DNA from: Sclerodactyla briareus
Lineage: Eukaryota > Echinodermata > Holothuroidea > Dendrochirotida > Sclerodactylidae
Length of the DNA stretch: 64,000 nt
Assembly (NCBI GenBank): GCA_026419785.1
Contig: JAODTK010001333.1
Coordinates: 124,001-188,000, forward strand
Direction: 5' to 3'
Each line of letters begins with the position of its first letter. Position 1 is the first letter of the stretch. Position numbers and translations under genes: made by a program. The notes beneath the pieces are model-generated. The model did not search any database, was not told where the DNA came from, and saw only the letters and a program-made list of their open reading frames with translations. Shown piece after piece: positions 25,945-37,480 of this stretch.

Positions 25945-26092
25945 TTTAATAAGAACGTACAAGAACTTACAAGTTCTTGTAATAAGAACTTACAAGAACT
26001 TACAAGTTATGTTAATAAGAACTTACAAGAAACTTCCAAGTTATTGTAACAAGAACTTACAAGAACTTACAACGGTATTGTAATAAAGTACT
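25945..26092. repeat. Minisatellite, about four units of AAGAACTTACAAG
   Basis: Four imperfect units of roughly 36-38 bases, built from 'aagaacttacaagaacttacaagtta-ttgtaat', lie between the ATPase remnant and the integrase remnant. The first unit is partly palindromic (acaagaactt/aagttcttgt). It is noncoding and probably arose by slippage inside the fossil. Confidence 0.85.
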
Positions 26093-27839
26093 AGTTTACA
26101 CAATTATCAGCTTGATCAAACTTGTTAATTTCAGGCGCTATTATATTAAATTACACGAAACATCATCAATTTATTTATTAAAGTATCCCTTATTAAGTAA
26201 ACATGATGAGTTAGCACAAATGATACACGAAGATGTAGAAGACCAAAAAGCCTGGTTGATAAGCAGGATAGCACCTGTCATTAGTGGGGGTGATTCCGTT
26301 AAATATTTTTGAAAAAACATTATTCACTGAAATTCCGACACATTAGAATTAGAAGAACTCAAAAATTACATTCTAGATAAGAAGCAAAATTTGGTCAAGT
26401 CATTTAGGTTCGATACAATAACAAGTTTGTTCAATGCTCTTGGTTAGGATTAGCAGGAAATTAATGCAGAATTTTATGATGTTGAAGCTTTATCTAAGAA
26501 TTAGAGAATGAATCCACTAGTCTCAATGCTTTATAACATTTTTTGTGTGAGCGTAATGTAAATTTGAGTATCTTAGCTCATGCTGCTGGGACTCATGGAA
26601 TGAACAAGTGGAATCACAACGTGAACAAGTGGAAACCACAAGTGAAACTCAGTGGGAACACAAGTGAACCAAGTGGCGGAGGAGGAACCTCAACAAGTGA
26701 AACAACAAGTATTAAGGTTACAAAAAGAAAAACCAGCTCCAGTTGCGCAGGAAAAGACTGCGAGCCACAAAGCAACAAAAGGAAAAAAAAATACTGAACG
26801 AACCTCAACATACTACAGATGATGGGGTGAAGTGATTCCTTGCCTTACATAGGGGTAACTGCATTTGCAGTTGTAGTGAGCGTTTATTATTATCAAAGTG
26901 GGTTATAAAATTCCTGAAGTGAAACTAAAGTCAATTTGTAGTGTCTGAAGCAGGACCCTTCAATCCGAATAATCATTTTTTTTATAAAAAAAGAATATAA
27001 CAAAATGTCAATTTCAGTACGGAATATCTGTACAAAACATGTATATCACGGAGCAATGGTTGTGGATAAAGTATTGTCTAAGCCTGCTTGCGAGTAAAAT
27101 GCTAAAAATTTAACCCGACGATCTGGTAAATGGCGTCAACGAACGGTTTCAAATTGACTGCTCTGTTAGCAGTGCACTAGCAACACAAGGATGGTTGTGA
27201 ATCAGGATACTACCAGATCAACTATAAAGCCAAACCACTTAAATATTAGAAAGGAATAATAAAATGCAACAATAGCTATGCTGGTAGGTGGTGCGATTAT
27301 AAGCCGTAAGCTTTTAGTGGTACAAAATTTCTATTTTCTAATCTAAAAATAGTGCAAGAGGCTCAAGAAGAAAGAAAAAAGGCACGATTTAGCTTTAGAC
27401 AAATCAGGCGGAGGGAAACAAAAATGGACAGAAGAAAGCTTAACCATATGGAATTAGTTAATGAAACTATGCAAAGAGACGGTCACTCAAAGCAAACTTT
27501 TTCGAACATGATCGAGCTTGCAAGAATGCATCAGGACAGGTCAATGTAAGATTTGCGAAAAATTGAAGAGTGAACGATGCCCGTAACAGCCATTTCTCAC
27601 CCTCACACCACGTGGAAAGTCAAAAACAAAGGTCGAATATTGTTCGTATACCATGGCCATGGGTGATGTCGGAATGCACGTTATGAATTACGTAAAGAGT
27701 AACAACCGAATTATCAAAAAGGATAAAGAAAACTGAAAAAATATTTTAAAAACGTATATAATCTTCTGGAGGTTATTGGAAGGTGAAGGTGAAGTAACAG
27801 AATAGGCAGATAGCACAAAAGTCACAAAGAAAAACAGCC

Positions 27840-28805
27840 AGAGATGGCTATCAAAGCAGGCAATATGGCAATTTACAAAGCACCGCCAAAAATAATTACC
27901 AGACAAAACAGTGTAATCAGTTTCAATGCAATTCCAAATGAAATGCACCAAGCAGATCTTTTATTTTACCACATGATAAAAGTGGTAAGAAAACCTTATA
28001 AGTGGGCTTTAAGCGTAGTCGAAGTAGCCAGTAGATACACAGAAGAAGCAGAAGCAACTAACAGATAAAACTGCAACCCGAGTAGCGCGTTGCACTCGAA
28101 AGATCTATAAAGAAGCTCATTGATTATCCTAAAACGATCAAAAAGTAGATCCTGGGAAGAATCAGGGAGGGGTCATATCTAACTCATGCGTGAGAAGGGT
28201 TACAATACAAAAGAGGAGAAAAGTCGGAAATCACAGAGCGCAAGGAATTGTAGAACGATTTAACCGAACGCTGCAGAGAGATTATTTTCACACAAATATG
28301 CTCAAGAAATGAATCTAGAAGGTTAAAGATACAGAGCCTGGGTAACAAAAAAATACCAGAAGTAGTCTCAGCATTAAATCATGAAAAACCTAGTAATAGC
28401 GTTGAAACCTATTGATGAAATAAAGGAAGAAACATTGCGAACAAAATTCAGCTACAACCATAATGTAAAAGAGAGAAAAATACCTGATGGTGCGAAAGTT
28501 ATGTACTTGTAGCCCAAGGTGAAGTGAAATGATACACAGAAATGAGAGCAACAACCCCATTGGTCAATTAAAACCATATGGAATTGACCACTATGCCTTC
28601 ACAAGAGGAAGCCAACTGTATTACTTAGCAAATGGTCCAAATAGAGCAGTCGTCAGAGCAGAAATGCAGATTATACCCAAACGTACAGAAATTACCACCG
28701 AAATGAATTATGCTTGTTTATACACTGGCCTATATGGAATACCCCTCTTGCCCAACTTGAAACTCGATTTACAAATTGGAACCCGACCTCCCAGGAGGAA
28801 GTAAT
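27840..28805 (+). pseudogene. Polinton integrase remnant (rve + C-terminal region)
   Basis: The N-proximal part of the retroviral-type integrase core is recognisable at 27,880-28,050, with 'HQADLLFYHM' and 'ALSVVEVASRYTEEAEA'. The family-specific C-terminal region is at 28,580-28,690, with 'QLYYLANGPNRAVVRAE' and 'IIPKRTEI', close to the Polinton pattern 'LYYLxxGPxRGFVREE.xxIPPDTE'. The enzyme would insert element ends with a 6-bp target duplication. Broken fossil. Confidence 0.82.
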
Positions 28806-29444
28806 TCAACCAACACACAAACCGTGACGTAGGCAAGGACTCATGTTGTTGCACGTTTGTGGAAGTTTTTAAAATGGTATATTTGACTTTCATTACGCGG
28901 GGTGGGGGTTGGTTTTAAGCGGTCTCGACCAAGCGCGCTAGGATTGAGTGATAAAGTTAAGTGTATAAGGGACACGAGTTAGAGTCCTTGCAAGGACGTG
29001 AAGCGCACAGCAGAGGTAAACCACGTCGCGACCCCATCGGCAGTGAAAAATCATTACGGAACAAGAGGCTAAAAACCTCCGTGTAGACTGAACATAAAAG
29101 GCTAACACACGTGAAGTGCTCCAAAAAATCTATTTCACAAATACCAAAATAGAAAGGACAAAACGATTATCTCTAATGTATTTGGTTGGGAAGGTGGTGC
29201 GGTTGTGCAATATCATAATTCGAATCAGCCGAGTACAAAAGAGATGATTTAATGATCATTGAGCAGATAATAATATCATTACACCTAGGATAAAAAAGTC
29301 TCAGTCGTTATGTGAACACGCTCAAAGCAAACACAAGCGCAAATTGGCACAAGGAAGACTGTACGAATTGGAGGGACAGGGCATCAAAAAATGTAATGCC
29401 TAAGGAATGGTGGGAAAAAAGGGGGGTGCGTGGAAAACATAATT

Positions 29445-29475
29445 AAAATTTAAAAAAAAAAAATTTTTTTTTTTC
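29445..29475. repeat. Poly-A/poly-T inverted tract
   Basis: A run of about 12 A is followed at once by about 12 T, in the spacer between the integrase and polymerase remnants of the Polinton. It can form a simple A-T hairpin and may mark the point where two genes once converged or met. Confidence 0.7.
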
Positions 29476-29689
29476 GAGCTAGACGGATGAAGTTCCATAT
29501 GCATTTAGGTGATTTTGAATGATCATCCGAGATTCGGGGTGTGCAGTTATTGTACATTTTTCATTGTAAGATGTGATGGAAAGTTGGTAAAGCCAAAGGG
29601 TACGAGGATAAATGCTGCTGAAACATTTCTAAAATCCCTCGAAAAAATCTACTGAAAAAATGAATAGAGTATTTGAAAAACCTAAACCT

Positions 29690-31840
29690 ATTGTTATGAC
29701 ATTCAGATGCAAAGGGGACATGAAAGTGCAATATTGTCATATCTGTGAAAAGATTTTAAATATGGGGAGTTGTAAAAAGCCATTGTCACATCACGGGAAG
29801 AATACAGGGCGCAGCTCACGATTACTGTAATCTAAAATTAAAAATACAACCGGAAAAAACTGTCATTCCGTCATTTCACAATCTTAGGGGTTAGGATCTC
29901 AGTATTATCATGCAAGCTGTAGTACTTCAAGTGGGGAAATGGGTATTCAAAAAACCAATATGGAAAAATATTGGTCTTCATCATTGGGCAATTAGGATTT
30001 ATAGACTCCTTCAATTCTTCCAATTCGGCATTAGACAATTTGGTTAAGACCACCGCATAAAAAAGCTGAGAATACACTGGAAGATGGTCTCAGAAAATAA
30101 ATTTAAATGGTAACTAAAAGGGTGTATTCCACATGAGTACATGAATAGTTGGGAAAGATGTGAGGAAAATCCCTTACACTAAAGAAGCATGTTACAGTTC
30201 GTTGAATGATTTACAACCATCATGAGGATGATATGAACATTGCCCAAAAGGTGTGGAATACTTTTGAAATTAAAAACTTGGGTGAATATCCACGAATCTT
30301 ACCTGGACTGAGTGTGTTAGTGGCGGATAGGTTTTTTAAGATTTTAGAAATAAATATTTAGAAACTCACAGCTTTGCGCATGCTAATACTATACTTCCAC
30401 GGTTTCAGTTGGGATGCTTTACTTCAACATTCTGAAATAGAATAGAGTACTCACGGATATCGACCAACCTGGGTTTGTAGAGAAAGGTAGTAGAGGCGGT
30501 ATTTCAATGGTTAGTAAAGAGGTATGCAAAAAGTAATAATAAATACATTAACCGGAATATAATTCCGATGAACCTACCAGTTTTATTCATATCTATGCGA
30601 ATAATCTTTATGGGTGGCTATGAGTCAATACTTACCAGTCAACGATTTCAAATGGACTGCTGTTGCCGAAACAAATGGAAGAAAAGGTTAAACACGAACC
30701 AGATTCTGCTTGGGTATTATATTAGCAGTTGATTTGGGAGTATCCAAAAGAGTTGCATACAAACACATACTGATTATACTTTGGCTCCAGAAAATTTAAT
30801 TCCAAAAAGGAGTGGTTCTAGATTATCAACTACAATGGTTGGGGGGTGAATCACTGCCCGAAAATATGGAAAATTAACTCCAAATATAATGAACAAAGAA
30901 AAAAAAGTACGGCATTGTAGAAAGAAACTTACAAGTATACCAAGCCGTGGGCTCAAGTTGCAAAAAACTCCATAAGATACTGGCATTTCATCAATCTCCT
31001 TGGATGAAGGCATACATAGATTTAAATACAAACTACGGCAAAGAAGCTAAGAGTGCGTTCGAGAAAGACATGTTCAAACGCATGAACAATGCTGTGTTTG
31101 GAAAACTATGGAAAATTTAGAAAAAGTACTCGTGTGGGTTGGTGAGATCGCCGTGACAGAATCAAAATGCGCAAGTTAAATAGCAAAACCAAATATGGAG
31201 TGGTCATAAAATATTTACGATGGATCTTGGTGCTGTGCACATGCATTAAAACAATGCATTTTTTTTTAATAACTAAAACGGCAGGTTGGCTTATTTGGAT
31301 CTAGCAAGTGGTGAATGTATGATTTTTACTAACCCCAATTTAAAACAAAAAACAATGACAAATGTTAATTTATTAATATAGATACAGATAGTTTAATTTT
31401 AGAATTAAAACTAAAGATATATACTCGGATATGGCGAAGATGTACTATGTTGACACTAGAACTACCCAAAAACACCTTCAGGTTCAGCGAATACTAAAAA
31501 GGTGGTAGGGAGGAAAAAGAAAGATGAGTGTGAAGTAAGTACTCCAATATTGAGGATATTGGTCTAAGACGGCAAAAAATGTATTCGATACTTCGTTTGA
31601 ATGATGCTCATAATGCAAAGAACGCAAAGGTGTGGTGAAGGGATCGGCACTTAAAAATATCTAACACATGAACAATACACAGAAGCACTCTTTGATAGAA
31701 AACTTTCGTGCATGGTATGAAATTTATTAGAAGTGTAGGTCATTTAATCTTTAGGCACCATGTGAACAAGGTATCCCTCTCTCCGGTGGATACCACGAGG
31801 AGTAATCCCAGGATGGTGTTCACACGAGGCTTCAGGGATT
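29690..31840 (+). pseudogene. Polinton family B DNA polymerase remnant
   Basis: This is a protein-primed DNA polymerase B. Recognisable strings are 'CHICEKIL' with a following 'SHHGKNTG' (about 29,735-29,810), 'AQKVWNTFEIKNLGEY' (30,240-30,290), 'FSWDALLQHSEIE' (30,405-30,440), 'KDMFKRMNNAVFGKL' (31,066-31,108) and 'DTDSLILELK' (about 31,380-31,410). The C-terminal pattern 'NKVSLSPVDTTR' is at 31,768-31,803. The enzyme would replicate the element from a terminal protein primer. It is broken in many places. Its 3' coding end lies inside the right terminal repeat. Confidence 0.86.
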
Positions 31841-31955
31841 AGACCTGAGGCCCATCCCGTAGGTCAGAGAGACCTGGGTGAAACCAAGTTATTTTCAGGG
31901 GAGAGCCTTGGTGGATTTTGCGAGTGGTGTCGGATACTCATGTAATACTTCATAC
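31735..31955. repeat. Polinton right terminal inverted repeat
   Basis: This is the partner of 19,752-19,977 in inverted orientation. It overlaps the last recognisable part of the polymerase remnant and ends in '...ctcatgtaatact' close to 31,949-31,955. The minus-strand LINE resumes just outside it. Confidence 0.82.
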
Positions 31956-32965
31956 TTTGTTGTCCACACCGGCTCGATTAATGGGGTTCGGTGTCTTTAG
32001 CTTGGCACATGATTTCTTCAGTTCCGCAACACTGGAGTTCTAGCGTGGCAGCAACTTCTTCAGGCACTATACCTCCGGTTCGTCACGGGAGATGGAGTAC
32101 GGTGTAGGTCAGCCTCGTGGGGGTGCAGTCCTCCATCAATGTTCATGTTTTTTTTTGGTAAGCCTGTTCGAGACCGGCCAGCTAACTCTGTGTCCAGTCT
32201 TGAGGCCTGCCGTGTATGTAAATACTAGCACGGCGTTCAGTTTATGGCATGTATGTTGTTATGTCGTTGAGCCGGATTTAGAAACCTGTCTTAGCGGTTT
32301 CCCGTATTTCGCTGACGCCGCAATCTCACTTCCTGTCTTAATTATCCAGTTTTGGAGGATACCGATCGAATGTATCCTCTTCGGGGTTGTCATCTATGTG
32401 TAAGCCCTGTTCAGTTGCCAGCGTGCGCGGTCAGTGTGTGGTGCGACACAGAACAGGAAGGGTGGACAGTGCATCACTGAATATCCCACGCTCAATTTTG
32501 ATGTCGGCCAGTTCTTTTCCTCCGCAAGGTTAGGGTAGAGTGCCCAGTTGCCATTGACCGTTCAATTAGCGTCGTAATCGTGGGGTTGATCTGGTATATT
32601 TCATGCGTGGATGATCCAGGAGTGTGGAACAGAGTATACGCCTTTCTGTAGTCAATCCACCTAACCGCAAGGTTTTTTCGTCTCCTCTTGAGTCACCAGA
32701 GACGGTTCTGTCAATTAGCAGCTGGTCCTTTGTGCCACGACACCCAGGGTGTGCCCCTTTCTGTTCATACGCGAGGATGTGGTGTTCAGAAAGGTGGCCA
32801 TTATTTGGTCGGCGAGTATTCCAGAGAGTACCTTCCACGTAGTCGGCAAGCATGTGATAGGGCGGTAGTTGCTTGTCTGTTTTCCCTTGAGCGGATCCTT
32901 CTGGATCAGCACAGTTCGTCCGTTTGTGGAGCCATTGGTGGAAGTTGGTCGGGTGGTCTACTTAC
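31956..32965 (-). mobile_element. R2/NeSL-type LINE, 5' half (split copy)
   Basis: Read downward. At 32,905-32,850 the frame gives 'IQKDPLKG' and 'SNYRPITCLPTTWKVLSGIL', a hallmark of this LINE family's RT. Then come 'GCRGTKDQLLIDRTV' near 32,735 and 'KIERGIFSDALSTLPVL' near 32,490-32,440 (family: RGIFQGDSLSPLLF). 'MNIDGGLHPHEADLHRT' follows at about 32,145-32,095 (family: HGGLHPRSDVDRLY). The thumb region then stops at the Polinton end. The endonuclease half of the same element is at 18.85-19.75 kb, across the Polinton. The 5' end stops at about 32,965, where the tail of a second copy begins. Frames shift several times. Confidence 0.85.
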
Positions 32966-32975
32966 TATTATAGTA

Positions 32976-33020
32976 TTTATATGAATTATTTTATTTATTA
33001 TTATTATTATATTATTATGG
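32976..33020 (-). repeat. (TAA)n tail of the second R2-type LINE copy
   Basis: The plus strand reads TTATTT(ATT)n, which is TAA-rich on the minus strand. It sits at the 3' end of the copy running down from 35.5 kb and directly abuts the 5'-most sequence of the split copy. Confidence 0.7.
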
Positions 33021-35545
33021 ATTAACTTCACAATGCTGCTTGATTGGCTTAATCGATGTCATTTCTTTGTGACTCTGCCTCGTAGTCTTACCCGGACTTT
33101 GAGAGACCGAGCACTCGTCTCAGGACGTGGGGAATTCCAAGTAGTTGCTGTTGTCTTGATCAGAGGGAGAGTCGGTGTTTTCCTGGGATGTCATCTAGGC
33201 ATTTTTCGAGGTTGTTGGATGTTGCTTCGAGTGCTCCAATCACCACTGGTACAGCCTTTGCTTTGACATCCCACATTCTCTTTGCTTCGTGCCGGAGGTC
33301 CTGCTTTTTGTCGGTCGTCCCCGCCCTTTTCGACTATTTCGTGTCAGCGTGATGCTATCTATTATTGTTGTTTCAAATATAGCCTTGTTTACGACCACGA
33401 TGTCAGGTCTTCTTTCCCTGATAACTCTATCAGTCCGGATCTCGAAGTCCCATAGGATCTTGGTGTTATCATTCCCCTCCACTGATTTCAGTTCGTGGAG
33501 CCAAGGTGTGTGAATGTTCTGTGGGTATTTCGTAGGTGTTGCCATATCCCGTGGTGGATAGCTCTGCCAAGTTGTTATGCGCACTTTGTACGTGTGGCCG
33601 GGCGATCTTGGGGCATGCATCACGATGTGTTGCACTGCTGTCTCGTCTCTGTTTTTTTCAACATCCGACATTAAAGGTCATCACTGGATGTTGCAACTTT
33701 GTCCTGTGTACTTTGTTGCTAGTGCCTGTTTCTTGGCGGGGGATTAAAGTGCTTCAGTTTCAATCGTCATACCTTGTTTCTGCCTTAAGTAGCCATCGTA
33801 GCATTCTCATAGAGGTTACCTCACGCTGATTTGGCGTGGGTACTAGTCAATGTGATTCTTTTCTCTTTTCCATCTGTGGGTGTATTCGTCCTTCCACTGT
33901 GCCATCTTTTCATCCCTTGATATTGGTAGCCGATCAGGATATGGCTCTGCCACGCAAACTCATCAGCGGGTCCGTTCTTTAATACGGTCACGTTACTCTT
34001 GGAGTCCGGCCGCACTGGCTCGCAATGGGCCTGGAGCTCTGGATATTAATCGGTGTTGGTACTCCGTCCGGGGTGTATCCTCCGTTCCAGGTGAGAACCT
34101 TCCTCGGTCACCTCGGCTTGTGTCTAGCTTTATTATACCCGCTGTATATGTGACCAACGGTAGGGCATATGTGTTAAGTGCTTGTTTGTATTTGTTTTCG
34201 TGATGATGTTGGACTTCAGGATGTGCGTTGTCTCATCGTTTTGTGAAGGTGGATGACGCGATATGCTTGATATTTTCTCTTTGTTTTGCATGTTCATGCA
34301 AGGATGCCGAGGTATGTGTATCTCTCAATGGGGTCGGCATCTCTAATTTTTTCCCATTCCACGATCAAGCTTGGGTCATTCTGATGTTTCCACGGTGGGA
34401 TGATGGTCTGCCCACATTTGGTCGGAGCGCCCGAAAACTTCATGCCGATGCTGTCGCTGAAGGAGATCAGGACTGTCCGATTAGGGCTGTAAGGCCATTT
34501 TCAGTTTTGGCGTTAGAGCTGAGGTCATCCTGTAGAGGAGATTGTGAGATTGTCGGGACGGTGCGCATCGGGTAGCATGCTTGGCTTGCCGAAGCTTGTA
34601 CTCCAGGGGATGGAGGTCTACACAGATAGGAGGGGTGATAGTGCATTCCTTGGAATATTCCACAACTTGATCTTGATTTTTGCCAGGTTTTCACCTCCGC
34701 ATGTCAAGGTTCTCGACCAATTCTCCATTGACCGTGTTGCTCGACCAGCCTAGTGATCTTGGTCGACCTCATGGGCATTTTTAAGGGTCTCGATATCCCA
34801 TGTGTGGGGCGGAGTGGTAGGCCTTTTTATAGTCGATCCATGCGACTGCCTGGTTCGTTCGCCTCGTCCGCGAGTCACTCGTGAGGGCCCTATTCAATCA
34901 GGAGTTGGTCCCTTTCTCCTCGAAATCCAGGGGTCTCTTCCACCCTTTCGTTCATTGTGCCAACCCCAAAGGGGGGTCGTCGGTTGGTTTTCAGATGGTG
35001 TTCATCCAGTCTGTCAGGATGCTCAGAGAAGCAGTTTCCAGGTAGTCGGTAGGCAATGTGATGGGCCTGTAGTTACTTGGGCTTGTCCTTTCGGGGTTTT
35101 CTGGATGCGAACTTCCTCACAGTGGTGAGCCAACGTGGGAGTCTTCAGGACTGTGATCACATCCGACAGTTGTTTTACTAGTCTCCCATGTAGGCTGTGA
35201 GATGTTTCACCCAGAACCCCTGAACTTGGTCAGGGCCCGGTGACTTCCAGTTTGCATGCTCTCAGCTTCGACTTGTAATGTCTTGTGGTGTATCAGTTTC
35301 CTGAGGCAGGTATGTCGAAAGGCTGTGTTCCATTGCCATGGTGCCTTCGGCAAGCTACATATTTAATTCCAGAACCTGTACGTTTCTTACTCTGTCCGGC
35401 GTTGCGGGTGTTACATCTTGCGTGTTGCGGTATGGGAGTAGACCCGGCAAGTCGGGTTGCTGAACATCTTGTTGACCTTGAATTGTTCGAGGGCGTGAAA
35501 TCAGATCGCTTCAGGGAGATGCGCCCCGTCACTCTTTGTTTGGGT
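33021..35545 (-). mobile_element. R2/NeSL-type LINE, second copy, 5'-truncated
   Basis: Read downward from about 35,545. Landmarks are 'WKLPGPDQVQGFWVKH' (about 35,260-35,210); 'CLPTTWKLL' region (about 35,055); 'VAWIDYKKA' (about 34,850-34,820); 'VEYSKECTI' to 'LHPLEYKLRQA' (34,665-34,590), where the family has RGIFQGDSLSPLLF; a degraded 'LLYMDDL' active-site region ending 'DDLSSNAKTENGLTALIG' (about 34,535-34,475); 'FSGAPTKCG' (34,435); 'ERYTYLGILA' (about 34,325); then a knuckle remnant and the endonuclease 'RTDRVIRERRPDIVVVNK' (33,455-33,395). It is the same family as the split copy and has the same orientation. It keeps the RT-to-nuclease order in one piece but has several frameshifts. 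N-terminal DNA-binding fingers are not seen. Confidence 0.85.
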
Positions 35546-36205
35546 CTTCAATGCCGTTCTTATTCTATACTAATAATCACTGCGTACTCTCAGATACGTT
35601 GTAGTGCGCATCTCCCTCCCTTTAGCATGGATAAATCTTGCTTAATATGTTCACAGATGAGACATGATCCCTATTGTTTTGTTAACACAATAACCAGGAC
35701 GCTCGGGTCCGATCAAGCGAACCTGTCATGCTGTATTTTAATGGGAGGAGTACGAGGACCTCATTGTCCTCAGTGTAGAGCAGGTTCCATTTCTGGTGAA
35801 AAACTTGTTATTCCTGTCAATTACGTGTGGACAACAATAACCACGACCCAGTATGTCGTTCCATGATTAGTAACATGATCCCTTTTGATTCTGGGCGTCA
35901 GGGCAAACAGGTTCATGTGAGGTCAAGCAGAGGTGTCAAATACCTATTGACACGATAAATACCGAAAGGACTTGGTACCATCAAGTCATTCAGTGGAAAT
36001 GTAGAGATTGTGAAAAAAAAAAAACCCTTATATGTTGGCCCATTTCTAGCTTGTAGACACAAGATGCGATCCCAACCGGATGAAACTCTTACTTGGTATT
36101 TGGTTCCTAATATGGTTTACTCATCCCTATCCTTTCGGGGCTAGGCTAGGATCAGAAGTCATCTGAAAAGTCGGCAGAGGTCGAAGTCTGAAACCATCGT
36201 GGAAC
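35546..36205. repeat. Dispersed AGGTCA-rich repeat segment
   Basis: This noncoding segment carries 'gtgaggtcaagcagaggtc', 'tattgacacgataa', a poly-A run (36,016-36,027) and 'gaagtcatctgaaaagtcggcagaggtcgaagtctgaaacc'. The last block resembles part of the repeat at 42.4-42.9 kb ('gtcatctgaggtcgccagaggtctgaaaacc'). It adjoins the 5' truncation point of the R2-type LINE. Confidence 0.5.
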
Positions 36206-37480
36206 AACAAGTCAGAAATATTTGGCCCTATCGCGCGGAGTTTGGGTGTTCATCATCCCATTGTTCCATCCATTTCTTATATTTGGTCAAGGGAATCCAC
36301 TTTTAAGCTTTTGACTCCCTGGTTTTTGTAAACGTCACATTATTTCTCACCATCTCCTCTCATTGCCTATATTCCCGCTCCGACCACCCCCATTCAATAT
36401 ATATATTCTGATATGCCCAGAATACAGTTTGGACAAGACACGCTCCACTCGGGATGGATTTTTTTGGGAGTATGTTAATCGTCAGCTACAACTGGAAATG
36501 TCATTACAACAGAATGAACACGCAAGGAATCACTTCGCCAAAAGTTGCCTTATTGTTTCCAAGGGGAAAAAAACGTGTCCAAATGAGTAAATCGACTCGG
36601 CCGTAGAAGTTTATCACAATTCTCCAATATGTTCATGTATTGGCACCTGCGGTTGTGCGTTCAGAGATTTGTCAAGTCATGCGAAAGATATGTAGTGGAT
36701 GATGTGCATGAGTTACACGGTCTCGAAAGGATGCCCAGAGGGTTTTCACTGCCGATCACATGATGCTGGTGTCTCCTCTTCAGCTTACCAGTCAAGTGTC
36801 AGGGCTGCAAGTTTGAACGTCGAGAAACTGACGGTGAATATGTGACCCGAGCACGTATGCGTCGATTCAAAATCCGCATCCTCAAGACACCAAAGGAGGG
36901 GGTTCCGAAAGGACAAATGAAAGTAGTTTTCTAGGGAACGGTGGAGGCTGTTGACCAGAAGGAAAACTCCTGTTTCTATGGGCTCCGGATGTTCTGGAAC
37001 GGGGAGTGGAGTTCCCGCGTCTTTGTGAATTGAGAGACACCTGACATTAGGTGCTCATACGGTCGCCTAGCATAGCCATTCGGAGACGTGACTCGACCAC
37101 TGTGTGCTGGGCTTGGTTCTTTGAGGACTTGTGCAAGGCTGAGACCCCAGGCCTGGAAAAATCCAGACAAATGGTTATTGCATGCCAAATTGCTGACCTG
37201 TCTGGGGATGAGACAAGCCTGCCACGAGGAACTCGAGAGACATGAGAAGTAAGTCGATACGTGAGAAGCTCATGGGTCTCTGTCTTACATACAGAATACC
37301 TGGGTCTGGAGCCAGGCCAACACCCGAGTGGTGCATAGGTGGTCTCTACTGCTTAGTTGGGAGCTTCCAACGGGCTATAGAGACGGGGACTTCCGATCAA
37401 GGAGGGGATGACGTTGCTCGGGATCGGGATAATACGAGGGGGTGGCTGGTGCTTACACTTCTTCCAGTGTATTGCTAAAA
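36206..37480. other. Mostly unassigned; possible LINE endonuclease trace
   Basis: No gene is recognised. Near 36,795-36,840 the plus strand reads 'VRAASLNVEKLTVN', which resembles the N-terminal 'VRxASLNVGTLTGxS' of RTE-type LINE endonucleases. Together with the RT fragment starting near 37.5 kb on the same strand, it may be the front of the same element. The DNA between them shows no certain motif. Confidence 0.35.

Larger units (their letters stand above)
19752..31955 (+). mobile_element. Fossil Polinton/Maverick, about 12.2 kb
   Basis: This is a virus-like DNA transposon fossil, bounded by inverted repeats of about 220 bp (19,752-19,977 and 31,735-31,955). The ends start AGTA/AGTATTACATGAG-like, as Polinton ends start with AG. 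Recognised parts in plus orientation are a packaging ATPase (about 25.3-25.6 kb), a retroviral-type integrase (27.8-28.8 kb) and a protein-primed family B DNA polymerase (29.7-31.84 kb). The left part, 20-25 kb, where capsid and protease genes would be expected, is AT-rich and too decayed for me to assign. The element is broken throughout, with tens of interruptions, and arm divergence (roughly a quarter of positions by eye) points to an old insertion. It sits inside a minus-strand R2-type LINE. The 8-mer TTTGTTGT lies near both outer ends (19,726-19,733 and 31,956-31,963) and may contain the 6-bp target duplication. Confidence 0.85.

Noticed and set aside
35285-35866. 193-codon plus-strand frame
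   Set aside because: Its first half is antisense to the R2-type LINE and its second half runs into a noncoding dispersed repeat. No motif is seen.
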